From contig NZ_KE384432.1 of the NCBI RefSeq assembly GCF_000425665.1, forward strand, positions 248,638 through 289,833: DNA of 41,196 bases, written 5' to 3'. The DNA comes from Gemella cuniculi DSM 15828 (lineage in GTDB: Bacteria; Bacillota; Bacilli; Staphylococcales; Gemellaceae). The notes beneath the pieces are model-generated. The model worked only from the letters and a program-made list of their open reading frames with translations. It was not told where the DNA came from and did not search any database. The position numbers were made by a program, and so were the translations under genes. Shown here one piece after another: positions 8,269 through 15,221 of this stretch; within the stretch, counting starts at the first letter, position 1, and each line of letters opens with the position of its first letter.

Positions 8269-8303
8269 AAAAGGATTGGAATAAAAAATTTCTACTCCTT
8301 TTT
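8269..8303 (+). terminator. Terminator of the Abi gene
   Basis: AAAAGGA (8269-8275) pairs with TCCTTTT (8296-8302); an inner GGAAT/ATTTC helix extends it; a T-run follows. Confidence 0.7.
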
Positions 8304-8464
8304 ATTTATGTTTTTAATTATTTATTTCAACTTCATTTTTAATAATTTTTAAATTTTCTATGAAACAGCTTTCTTGCTAGGAAAATTATTTAAGAGTATA
8401 ATATCTACTAGAAATTGTCTTTATAAACTTAAGATACATGAAAGAAAAATTTAAGGAGTTAAAA

Positions 8465-10465
8465 ATGAAAAATAATAAATTTCAATTTATACTTATACCA
8501 GCATTAGCATCTGCTATATTATTTCCTATATTTGGTAATTCTAACTCTGCTAAAGCTAATAATGATGCTAACTTATCTGAAAAAAAATCTAGCACTGACA
8601 AAGATAAAACCCTTCAAAATACTGAAATCTCTTCAACTAAAATAACGAATAAAATTCCTATGTCGCTTGAAGAATACAAACAAAAAAGTGCTCTTGAGCT
8701 AGCAAAATTAATTAAAGAACGAAAAGTAACAAGTGAACAACTAGTAGATTTGGCATATAAAGCTATTGAACTGGAAAATCCAAAACTTAATGCCGTTATT
8801 ACAGAGGAAGGCCAAATTTCTGAATCAATAAAAAACAAAGCATATGAAGATGCAAAAAATATCGACAAGAAAATAAGTGCTCAAAATCTAAGTTCAAATC
8901 CTATAGACTGGGAAAGTCAACCTTTCTTAGGCGTTCCAACGCTTATTAAGGAACTAGATAACATTGCAGGTGGCAACGCTTCTTTAGGTGTGTACTTTGA
9001 TAGAAAAAAAATTTCTCAAAAAGATGGTTTTGTTGCACAAGAATTTAGAAAATTAGGATTTATAATCCTCGGACAAACAAATACTCCTGAATTAGGAACT
9101 AGAAATATAACAGACTCAAAACTCTTTGGTCCAGCAAGAAACCCTTGGGATTCCAGTCGCAATACTGGTGGTTCTTCTGGAGGTTCAGCAGGAGCAATCT
9201 CTAGTGGTATGGTTCCAATAGCCAGTGCTAGTGATGCTGGTGGTTCTGTCCGTATCCCTGCAGCATGGACAGGTCTCATTGGATTAAAACCTACTGGTGG
9301 AGTAGTAAAATTTCCATTAGTAAAAAACATTGAAGATGCAAAAGTATTTTTTAATAAAACAGAAAAAAAAACTAATAGACTCTTGCCCATCCCAAAAGAT
9401 CTTAAAACTCTAAAAATTGGTTATTCATTGAAAACACCAATGTCAGATATTCCACTTAGCGAAGATGCAAAAAAAGCTGTTTTAAAAACTGTAGAATTTT
9501 TAAAACAGCAAGGATTTAATGTTGAAGAAGTTGAAAATTGGCCTATTGATGGTTATGATGGAATTAAAACATATACTACTTTAGCAATAGGAGGTTCTTA
9601 TACCCGACCTGCTAAAGCTGCAACTGAAACTACAAAATATGATTTAGATCCCGCTACTTATGCCCTAGGTTCTGTTAAATTAAAAGATCTAGATACTACT
9701 GGGGTTAAAAAAGTATCTGAGTATCAAAAAATTATGAATGAATTTTACAAAAAATATGATATATTTTTAACTCCTACAAATGCTGTCACAGCCCCTTCTA
9801 ATGATAAAAATATTGATCCTTATGTAGAACCAAAAATTGCTGAAAAATTGTATAATATAAATAATATTGCTGATAAAAAAGAGAAATTTGACCTTCTTGT
9901 CAAGCAATGGGAACCAATGATGAGACGTACTCCATTTACTTGGATATTCAACTTAACAGGAGATCCTGCCATTTCATTACCAGTATATGTAAATAAAAAT
10001 AATTTACCACTGGGAATTATGCTAGCTGCAAAAGCTAATTCTGAAAAAATTCTATTAGAATTTGGACAGCTTTTTCAAGATAATAATCAATTTATTATGC
10101 ACCCAAGCATAACTAATACTGCCTCTGCTAAAAATGGAAATAAAATTGGCATCAATGATTATGGAACAAATTTCGAATATAATATTCCTAACTATGCTCC
10201 TATTATTAATAAACTTCCCGAATTGAAACTAAACAGCAATTCAAAATCTAAAATTATTAAAAAAGATATAACTAATAATTTTAGCCAGGAAGATTTTATT
10301 GAAAAAATAATTAATAATATAGAAAATAAAAAAGCAATATCAAATTCAAAAATTAAATTACTTCCTAAAACTGGTATCAATAATGCTAATAAAAGTCCCC
10401 TCCTTGTAGTGACTCTTATTTTCTTTGCTATCTTAATTAAAAAAACTAAAAAATATAAATTATAA
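8465..10465 (+). CDS. Cell-wall-anchored amidase (amidase signature family)
   Basis: 666 residues from the ATG at 8465, which has AGGAG six bases upstream; an ATG at 8438 lacks a ribosome site and would put charged residues before the signal peptide. Signal peptide about 1-30 (cleavage near AKA-NN). The amidase signature domain spans about 70-560 with all three catalytic residues: Lys162 (GVPTLIKELDN), the cis-Ser in GGSSGGSAGA (237/238) and nucleophile Ser261 (DAGGSVRIPA). The C-terminus carries LPKTG, a hydrophobic stretch and KKTKKYKL, so sortase should fix it to peptidoglycan. The family hydrolyses diverse amides; this substrate is unknown. A surface location points to an external amide. 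The last 10 or so codons are duplicated at 13666-13700. Confidence 0.9.
   Translation: MKNNKFQFILIPALASAILFPIFGNSNSAKANNDANLSEKKSSTDKDKTLQNTEISSTKITNKIPMSLEEYKQKSALELAKLIKERKVTSEQLVDLAYKAIELENPKLNAVITEEGQISESIKNKAYEDAKNIDKKISAQNLSSNPIDWESQPFLGVPTLIKELDNIAGGNASLGVYFDRKKISQKDGFVAQEFRKLGFIILGQTNTPELGTRNITDSKLFGPARNPWDSSRNTGGSSGGSAGAISSGMVPIASASDAGGSVRIPAAWTGLIGLKPTGGVVKFPLVKNIEDAKVFFNKTEKKTNRLLPIPKDLKTLKIGYSLKTPMSDIPLSEDAKKAVLKTVEFLKQQGFNVEEVENWPIDGYDGIKTYTTLAIGGSYTRPAKAATETTKYDLDPATYALGSVKLKDLDTTGVKKVSEYQKIMNEFYKKYDIFLTPTNAVTAPSNDKNIDPYVEPKIAEKLYNINNIADKKEKFDLLVKQWEPMMRRTPFTWIFNLTGDPAISLPVYVNKNNLPLGIMLAAKANSEKILLEFGQLFQDNNQFIMHPSITNTASAKNGNKIGINDYGTNFEYNIPNYAPIINKLPELKLNSNSKSKIIKKDITNNFSQEDFIEKIINNIENKKAISNSKIKLLPKTGINNANKSPLLVVTLIFFAILIKKTKKYKL
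10426..10460 (+). repeat. 35-bp direct repeat, left copy (amidase 3' end)
   Basis: Bases 10426-10460 are identical to 13666-13700. This copy is coding: it encodes the last residues of the amidase membrane anchor. It marks the left border of the bacteriocin module. Confidence 0.9.
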
Positions 10466-10487
10466 ATTTCATTCAACATTATATAAT

Positions 10488-10528
10488 AAATACGGGAAAC
10501 TGTAAAAATATATCCCGTATTTTTTTTC
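10488..10528 (+). terminator. Terminator between amidase and bacteriocin operon
   Basis: AAATACGGGA (10488-10497) pairs with TCCCGTATTT (10513-10522), followed by more T. The minus-strand copy ends in TTTATTATAT, so it may also stop the convergent bacteriocin operon. Confidence 0.85.
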
Positions 10529-10535
10529 ATTATTT

Positions 10536-10829
10536 TTACATAGAAACTGAAAATCCACCAAATAAATATCGTTTTATGTAATGCCATAATGTTTCACGAC
10601 CCATTTTCACTTCAGCCACTCCTACCATACCATAGGCTAATGTTTCATCTCCATTCTTTACTTCTACATCTATCTCATAAACAGATGCACTTTCTTCTTT
10701 TTCCTTTTCTTTTGTCGGAATTAATATGGTAGTTGGAATAACAGATATCTTTCCTATCTTTGCATGTACTATACTTTTATTTTCATTATCAAATCTAATA
10801 CTAATTTCTTTATCTTCTTTATAGTCCTT
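10536..10829 (-). pseudogene. 5'-truncated bacteriocin-export accessory protein (HlyD-like)
   Basis: From the end of the adjacent peptide gene to TAA at 10536-10538 a frame of about 97 codons is open with no start codon; an in-frame TAA lies directly upstream of it. The translation contains TLAYGMVGVAEVKMGRETLWHYI, resembling the C-terminal end of BlpB/ComB/MesE-type accessory proteins (GM.G.A.I..G..TL..Y). Only this tail remains of a protein that is normally about 450 residues. It overlaps the last 10 bases of the peptide gene, which suggests a deletion joined the two. Assignment to HlyD rests on this motif alone. Confidence 0.65.
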
Positions 10830-10962
10830 TTATATCTTTATTCGCTTCCCTTGCTCCTTTTATGAAACCTATAGTAGCATCCGTTATACCTATTGCTATA
10901 GGAATCATCCACAAAAAGCCTCCTGATATATTTTCTAACTCTTGTTTACTTAATTCTTTCAT
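10819..10962 (-). CDS. Bacteriocin-like peptide with double-glycine leader
   Basis: 47 residues. AAAGGAG is six bases before the ATG. The 15-residue leader MKELSKQELENISGG is a typical double-glycine leader, removed by a peptidase-containing ABC exporter. The mature part would be 32 residues, hydrophobic (FLWMIPIAIGI) then basic, with a GxxxG motif (GFIKG) of the kind used for helix pairing in two-peptide bacteriocins. The start overlaps the end of the membrane-protein gene by 17 bases, so translation is likely coupled. Its partner could be the peptide at 11157-11324. Activity is inferred. Confidence 0.8.
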   Translation of the reverse strand: MKELSKQELENISGGFLWMIPIAIGITDATIGFIKGAREANKDIKGL

Positions 10963-11140
10963 TTTTTCTCCTTTTTTTATTCTTAATTATACTTATTATT
11001 AAATTTACAGAAAAATAAATTAGAAATATTAATTTTACCTTGTAATATAAACTATGAAATTTTATTGGGTACATTAACGTTAAAAATAATAACACACCTA
11101 ATACGTTCAACTTAATTTGTTGTTTATAATCCATACTCAT
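10946..11140 (-). CDS. Small membrane protein, possible bacteriocin immunity protein
   Basis: 64 residues with two hydrophobic segments (VLGVLLFLTLMYP and LIFLIYFSVNLIISII) and a strongly basic tail (KNKKRRKNERIK). AGGAG lies five bases before the ATG. It sits between the two double-glycine peptide genes, 16 bases after one and overlapping the other, the usual place for an immunity gene. I do not recognise a specific family. Immunity is inferred from position and topology. Confidence 0.65.
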   Translation of the reverse strand: MSMDYKQQIKLNVLGVLLFLTLMYPIKFHSLYYKVKLIFLIYFSVNLIISIIKNKKRRKNERIK

Positions 11141-11156
11141 TTATTCTCCTTTCTTC

Positions 11157-11324
11157 TTACGGCCACCCAAAACCATTATCTCTTCGTGCTTCTTCGGCAT
11201 TTGATTTTCCGGTTGATATCGCCCATCTTTGAATTCCATATCCTAAGCAACTCCAAAAACCATCACATCCCCCTGAAATATTGAGCAACTCTTCGTGATT
11301 TAATTCAATATAGTGTATATACAT
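11157..11324 (-). CDS. Bacteriocin-like peptide with double-glycine leader and two cysteines
   Basis: 55 residues, first gene after the promoter, with a near-perfect AGGAGGTG ribosome site. The leader is 19 residues ending NISGG, the same ending as the second peptide. The 36-residue mature part begins CDGFWSC, so Cys1 and Cys7 could form a disulfide, and it contains an AxxxG motif (AISTG). The C-terminal half is charged and hydrophilic and ends in GFGWP. It could be one half of a two-peptide bacteriocin, a single-peptide class II bacteriocin, or less likely the signal for the neighbouring kinase. Confidence 0.8.
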   Translation of the reverse strand: MYIHYIELNHEELLNISGGCDGFWSCLGYGIQRWAISTGKSNAEEARRDNGFGWP

Positions 11325-11371
11325 AATTTTCACCTCCTATTTTTTAGTTTTTAATAACGTTATTTACGATC

Positions 11372-11438
11372 ATTATACTCTTTTAATACTTTTTTTTGTT
11401 AATTTTTTCCTGAATAGCTAATTTTTATACTTGAAATG
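11372..11438 (-). promoter_or_regulatory. Bacteriocin promoter with LytTR-type direct-repeat operator
   Basis: The minus strand has TATAAT at 11372-11377. Upstream lie CTATTCAGG (11409-11417) and CATTTCAAG (11430-11438), two similar 9-mers 12 bases apart, so a 21-bp period. This is the layout bound by ComE/BlpR/PlnC-type LytTR regulators, with the proximal repeat about 31 bases before the -10. No good -35 is seen, as expected for an activated promoter. The likely activator is the regulator encoded at 12865. Confidence 0.65.
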
Positions 11439-11525
11439 AAAATTTTTATTGTTTTTTTTTTTAATGGTAGACTGTACTTAGGATTAACTATGTTTGTTTA
11501 TTAAGTAAAAAGGAGAGTAAAATTT

Positions 11526-12890
11526 ATGAATAAATATTTAATTTTGTTTTTGTCCAATGAATATAGTTATATAAGTTTTTCCGCTATAACTATGTCAATA
11601 GCAACGCTATATATAGCAAGTAATTTCTTTGATTATAAATTTTCTTTAAAAGAAATTATATTAGCCTCCACTATTTTATTTTCTATTTATATCTTATTTG
11701 TAATATTTTTTCATAAATTTTTTGTTATATCATTTTTTATGCCCATTTTTATTTTTTTAAAATATAAAAAACAAAATTTTATTCTTTTTAAAACAATATT
11801 CTTAATTATATATTTAATATTTTTTAGAAAATTAACTGAACTTATTATAGTTTTTATATTTTTCTTATTTAAATTAAATACAGATTATCTCTTCCCATGG
11901 CTCGGAAATATTTTACTTTTTATTATAATTGTAATATCTACATTTAAATTAAATTTAGTCATTAAAAATTTAATTTGTAATTTTTATAAGTACAAAAATT
12001 ACAAAAAAATAATAACCTCCTTATTATTTTTTATTTTAGTTACTTATAACTTCATTGCAATATACTCTAAGATAAAAAATGACGATGTGGGAGTATATTA
12101 TTTAGCTCTTAGTAGTGTTTTGGGTTTATGTATACTATTTTTAATTATTTCTAATATACTACGAGAAAATTTAAAAGTATCTTTTAAAAACAAACTGGAA
12201 AACGAAAAAATTATTCAACAAAAAAAACATATTGAATCGTTAGAAGAAAATAATAATGAAATAAGAAAGTTTAAACATGATTTTACTAATATTATGCTTT
12301 CACTTAGTGGTTATATTAATTCAGAAGAAATTGATGTTATTGCATTAAAAAAATATTTTAATTCTCATGTTCTTTCTTTAAAAGAAAAAATAGATGTTAC
12401 TAATTCAACTGCTCTTTCTCATCTTGGAAATATAAAAAATAAACCACTTAAAAGTTTAATTACTAACAAAATTTTAATAGCTTTAAACTATAATATTGAT
12501 ATTGAAATCAATATAGAAAATAAAATTAGCAATGTTTTTACACAAGAAATTCAACTTACAAGAATAGTTGGTATTCTTCTTGATAATGCTATTGAAGCAT
12601 GTAGAGAATTAAATACTGACAGGATAATAAAAATTAATATTTTACGTATAAATAAAACTATTGATATATCTATTACAAATACTTTTAATAATGAGAACTT
12701 TAGCATCGGAAAATTTCAAAAAAATGGATTTTCTACAAAAGGTAAAAATCGTGGTCTTGGACTTTCTATTGCAAAAGAAATTGTAAGTAAATACAATTTA
12801 CTCTTAAATACCGAGATATATAATAATTTTTTTACACAAAACTTAACTATAGAAGGTGATTTTTATGAAAATAATAATATGCGAAGATAA
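11526..12890 (+). CDS. AgrC/ComD-type sensor histidine kinase (HPK10 family)
   Basis: 454 residues. The first 215 or so are a multi-pass membrane sensor of six or seven helices, very Phe/Ile-rich. The phosphoacceptor is His251 in EIRKFKHDFTNIM, characteristic of peptide-pheromone kinases. The ATPase domain has the N-box LDNAIEACREL and G-box GFSTKGKNRGLGLSIA. GGAG lies upstream of the ATG. It is transcribed divergently from the bacteriocin genes and overlaps the regulator by 26 bases. It probably detects a secreted peptide, but no clear pheromone gene is adjacent. Confidence 0.9.
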   Translation: MNKYLILFLSNEYSYISFSAITMSIATLYIASNFFDYKFSLKEIILASTILFSIYILFVIFFHKFFVISFFMPIFIFLKYKKQNFILFKTIFLIIYLIFFRKLTELIIVFIFFLFKLNTDYLFPWLGNILLFIIIVISTFKLNLVIKNLICNFYKYKNYKKIITSLLFFILVTYNFIAIYSKIKNDDVGVYYLALSSVLGLCILFLIISNILRENLKVSFKNKLENEKIIQQKKHIESLEENNNEIRKFKHDFTNIMLSLSGYINSEEIDVIALKKYFNSHVLSLKEKIDVTNSTALSHLGNIKNKPLKSLITNKILIALNYNIDIEINIENKISNVFTQEIQLTRIVGILLDNAIEACRELNTDRIIKINILRINKTIDISITNTFNNENFSIGKFQKNGFSTKGKNRGLGLSIAKEIVSKYNLLLNTEIYNNFFTQNLTIEGDFYENNNMRR

Positions 12891-13614
12891 TAAAATAAAT
12901 TTAACTACCATTTATGAAACAATAAAAAATACTATTATAATTAATGATTGGGATATATCTATTGAACTCATTACTCAAGATCCAAACGATGTAGTTGATT
13001 ATATTGATAAAAATAAAAGTGCCGACTGTTATTTTCTTGATATAGATTTAGGAACTAACTGTATTAACGGTATTGAACTTGGAAAGAAAATTCGTAATGT
13101 AGATTGTTTTGCTAATATAGTTTATATTACTTATTTTGATAAAATGCGTATTACTGTTATTAATGAAACGCTCTCCCCTCTTAACTATATTATAAAAGAA
13201 ACAGACACTTTAAAAGAAGATATAGTAGCAACATTAGAAGTTGCCTATAACCGCTATTTATCAAGCCTTAAAACAAATCTAAAAAAAACTAAAGTACCAA
13301 TAAAGGTTGGAAATCGTATTGTTTTTGTTGATATAAATAATATTCTATATTTTGAAGCTATGTCTAATCATAAAATCTTATTAAAAAAATTAGATAATAC
13401 ATCTCTTGAATTTTATGGGAAACTTTTGGAATTAGAAAAACTAAACTCTCTTCTTTTTCTATGTCATAGATCTTATTTAATAAATATTTCTTTGATCAAA
13501 GAAGTAACTAAAGAATATATTATTTTTAAAAATGAAAGTACTCTATTTCTTTCCAATAAAATTTTAAAAAGAGTAAACAAAGAGTTAGAAAAGCATAATA
13601 AAATAAACTTATAA
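12865..13614 (+). CDS. LytTR-family response regulator (ComE/AgrA/BlpR-like)
   Basis: 249 residues from the ATG at 12865 (GAAGGTG seven bases upstream; the in-frame GTG at 12856 is part of that site). The receiver domain (1-125) has the acidic pair E7/D8 and phosphoacceptor D59 in CYFLDIDLG. The LytTR DNA-binding domain occupies about 142-249 (PIKVGNRIVFVDINNILYFEA, LFLCHRSYLINI). Partner of the upstream kinase. Such regulators bind 9-bp direct repeats, and a matching site lies before the bacteriocin operon at 11409-11438. Confidence 0.92.
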   Translation: MKIIICEDNKINLTTIYETIKNTIIINDWDISIELITQDPNDVVDYIDKNKSADCYFLDIDLGTNCINGIELGKKIRNVDCFANIVYITYFDKMRITVINETLSPLNYIIKETDTLKEDIVATLEVAYNRYLSSLKTNLKKTKVPIKVGNRIVFVDINNILYFEAMSNHKILLKKLDNTSLEFYGKLLELEKLNSLLFLCHRSYLINISLIKEVTKEYIIFKNESTLFLSNKILKRVNKELEKHNKINL

Positions 13615-13665
13615 AAAATTTTTCTAAAAAAAATTATTTAATTAAACTATTTTAATATCACACCA

Positions 13666-13700
13666 TGCTATCTTAATTAAAAAAACTAAAAAATATAAAT
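13666..13700 (+). repeat. 35-bp direct repeat, right copy (non-coding)
   Basis: Exact copy of 10426-10460 beyond the response regulator. Here it is not part of any gene. After it, TTCATT continues as in the left copy if 7 bases are skipped. A strong terminator follows 15 bases later. Confidence 0.9.
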
Positions 13701-13714
13701 TTCATTTATAATTT

Positions 13715-13750
13715 AAATGACTATACAAAATAAATTTTGTATAGTCATTT
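13715..13750. terminator. Strong bidirectional terminator
   Basis: Perfect 17-base arms (13715-13731 and 13734-13750) followed by T's on the plus strand. It ends the kinase/regulator operon and, from the other side, the glutamate dehydrogenase gene. Before the module inserted it may have been the terminator of the amidase gene. Confidence 0.9.
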
Positions 13751-13765
13751 TTTATATATTATATC

Positions 13766-15025
13766 TTAGCTAAGTTTCCCTTTTAGTTTCATATTTTTTA
13801 CAATTTTTTCTATTGAATTAACATACGCAGCTTTTCTCATCGGAATAGAAAATCTATTCTTCACTTCCCAAATATCATTAAATGCTTTTGTCATAACGAC
13901 ATCTTGTTTTTCAACTACTTCATCTTCAGACCAGTAATATCCTTGAAGATTTTGTACCCATTCAAAATAAGATACAGTTACACCACCACTATTTGCTAGT
14001 ATATCAGGAATTACGACAATTCCTCTTTCTTCCAATGCCTTATCTCCCGCTAATGTAGCTGGTCCATTTGCACCTTCTGAAATAATTTTCGCTTTAATCA
14101 GTTTAGCTTCTCTTTCGTCAATAGCATTTTCCAAAGCACATGGACAAAGTACATCAACATCTAACGCCCAAAACTCATCTAGTGTTAAACGTTTTGTTTT
14201 TGGTAATGTGTGGAAACGAACTTTATTATCTTTACAATCTTGAAGTTCTTTATACGTTAATCCTTCTTCACGATAAACTGCATATTGTTCGCCACTATCA
14301 TCACGTTCTGTCACCGCAACAACCGTTGCTCCATATTTAATGATAGTATCTACTGTGTAACTACCCACATTACCAAATCCTTGAACAGCAACTTTTGCTC
14401 TTTCGGCTGATTTCCCTAATTTTTCTAATGCTAATTTTGCTGCTAAAGCCACACCATGTCCTGTTGCTTGTGTTCTTCCTAAAGAACCACCTAATTCTAA
14501 TGGCTTACCTGTCAAAGTACCTATAGCTTGTTCACCAGTTAAGATATTAAATTCATCAATCATCCACGACATTATTTGACCATTAGTATTTACATCTGGT
14601 GCAGGAACATCTTGTTTTTCTCCAAGATATTTATATAATCCACGAATATATCCACGAGATAATCTTTCTAATTCTCCTTGTGATAAATCTTTAGGATCTA
14701 CTATAATTCCACCTTTACCTCCACCATAAGGTAAATTTGCAACTGCACACTTGAAAGTCATCCATATTGACAATGCTTTAACCTCATCACCTGTTACTAA
14801 CGGATGAAATCTAAGACCACCTTTAGTTGGTCCTATTGCATCATTATGTTGTGAACGGAATCCTTTAAAATATTTTACCTCTCCATTATCCATCTTCACT
14901 GGAATAGAAATTTCTATAAAACGTTGAGGATCTTTTAAAGATTCATACACTTCTTCTTTATAACCTAATATATCACAAGCATTTTTTATTTGCTCTCTTG
15001 CATTAATTAATGGATTATTATTCAT
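13766..15025 (-). CDS. Glutamate dehydrogenase (NAD-dependent type, RocG/GudB-like)
   Basis: 419 residues, full length. It interconverts glutamate and 2-oxoglutarate plus ammonia in the cytoplasm. Substrate motifs: KGFRSQHNDAIGPTKGGLRFHP, the catalytic Lys104 in PYGGGKGGI, and Asp144 in PAPDVNTNG. The Rossmann motif is VQGFGNVGSYT. The length and sequence resemble the Bacillus RocG/GudB catabolic enzymes. AAGGAG lies seven bases before the ATG. It is a single-gene unit, with its own extended -10 promoter and a terminator. Confidence 0.93.
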   Translation of the reverse strand: MNNNPLINAREQIKNACDILGYKEEVYESLKDPQRFIEISIPVKMDNGEVKYFKGFRSQHNDAIGPTKGGLRFHPLVTGDEVKALSIWMTFKCAVANLPYGGGKGGIIVDPKDLSQGELERLSRGYIRGLYKYLGEKQDVPAPDVNTNGQIMSWMIDEFNILTGEQAIGTLTGKPLELGGSLGRTQATGHGVALAAKLALEKLGKSAERAKVAVQGFGNVGSYTVDTIIKYGATVVAVTERDDSGEQYAVYREEGLTYKELQDCKDNKVRFHTLPKTKRLTLDEFWALDVDVLCPCALENAIDEREAKLIKAKIISEGANGPATLAGDKALEERGIVVIPDILANSGGVTVSYFEWVQNLQGYYWSEDEVVEKQDVVMTKAFNDIWEVKNRFSIPMRKAAYVNSIEKIVKNMKLKGKLS

Positions 15026-15081
15026 TCTAATTCTCCTTAAATTTTTAAATTTACATTAAAAAATGTATTGTATCTCCTTAT

Positions 15082-15110
15082 ATTATAACAAATTATTTAA
15101 GGGATTGTAA
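15082..15110 (-). promoter_or_regulatory. Promoter of glutamate dehydrogenase
   Basis: Extended -10 TGTTATAAT (hexamer at 15082-15087) with a weak -35 TTACAA (15105-15110), spacing 17. Confidence 0.65.
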
Positions 15111-15221
15111 ATGTATTTGTACACTTTTATTGAATATTTTTATATTTTATTCTACTATTACTTTTATTAAACTACTTATAATTTTATAAATTCTAGTATC
15201 AAAAACTATCCGTTTAGTCTT

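Noticed and set aside
10192-10587. 131-residue minus-strand frame over the amidase 3' end
   Set aside because: It runs antisense through the amidase anchor and terminator and lacks a ribosome site; the real minus-strand coding there is the truncated exporter-accessory frame ending at 10536.
12856-12858. GTG start giving a three-residue longer response regulator
   Set aside because: The GTG is part of the GAAGGTG ribosome site for the ATG at 12865, whose MKIIICED start matches the family.
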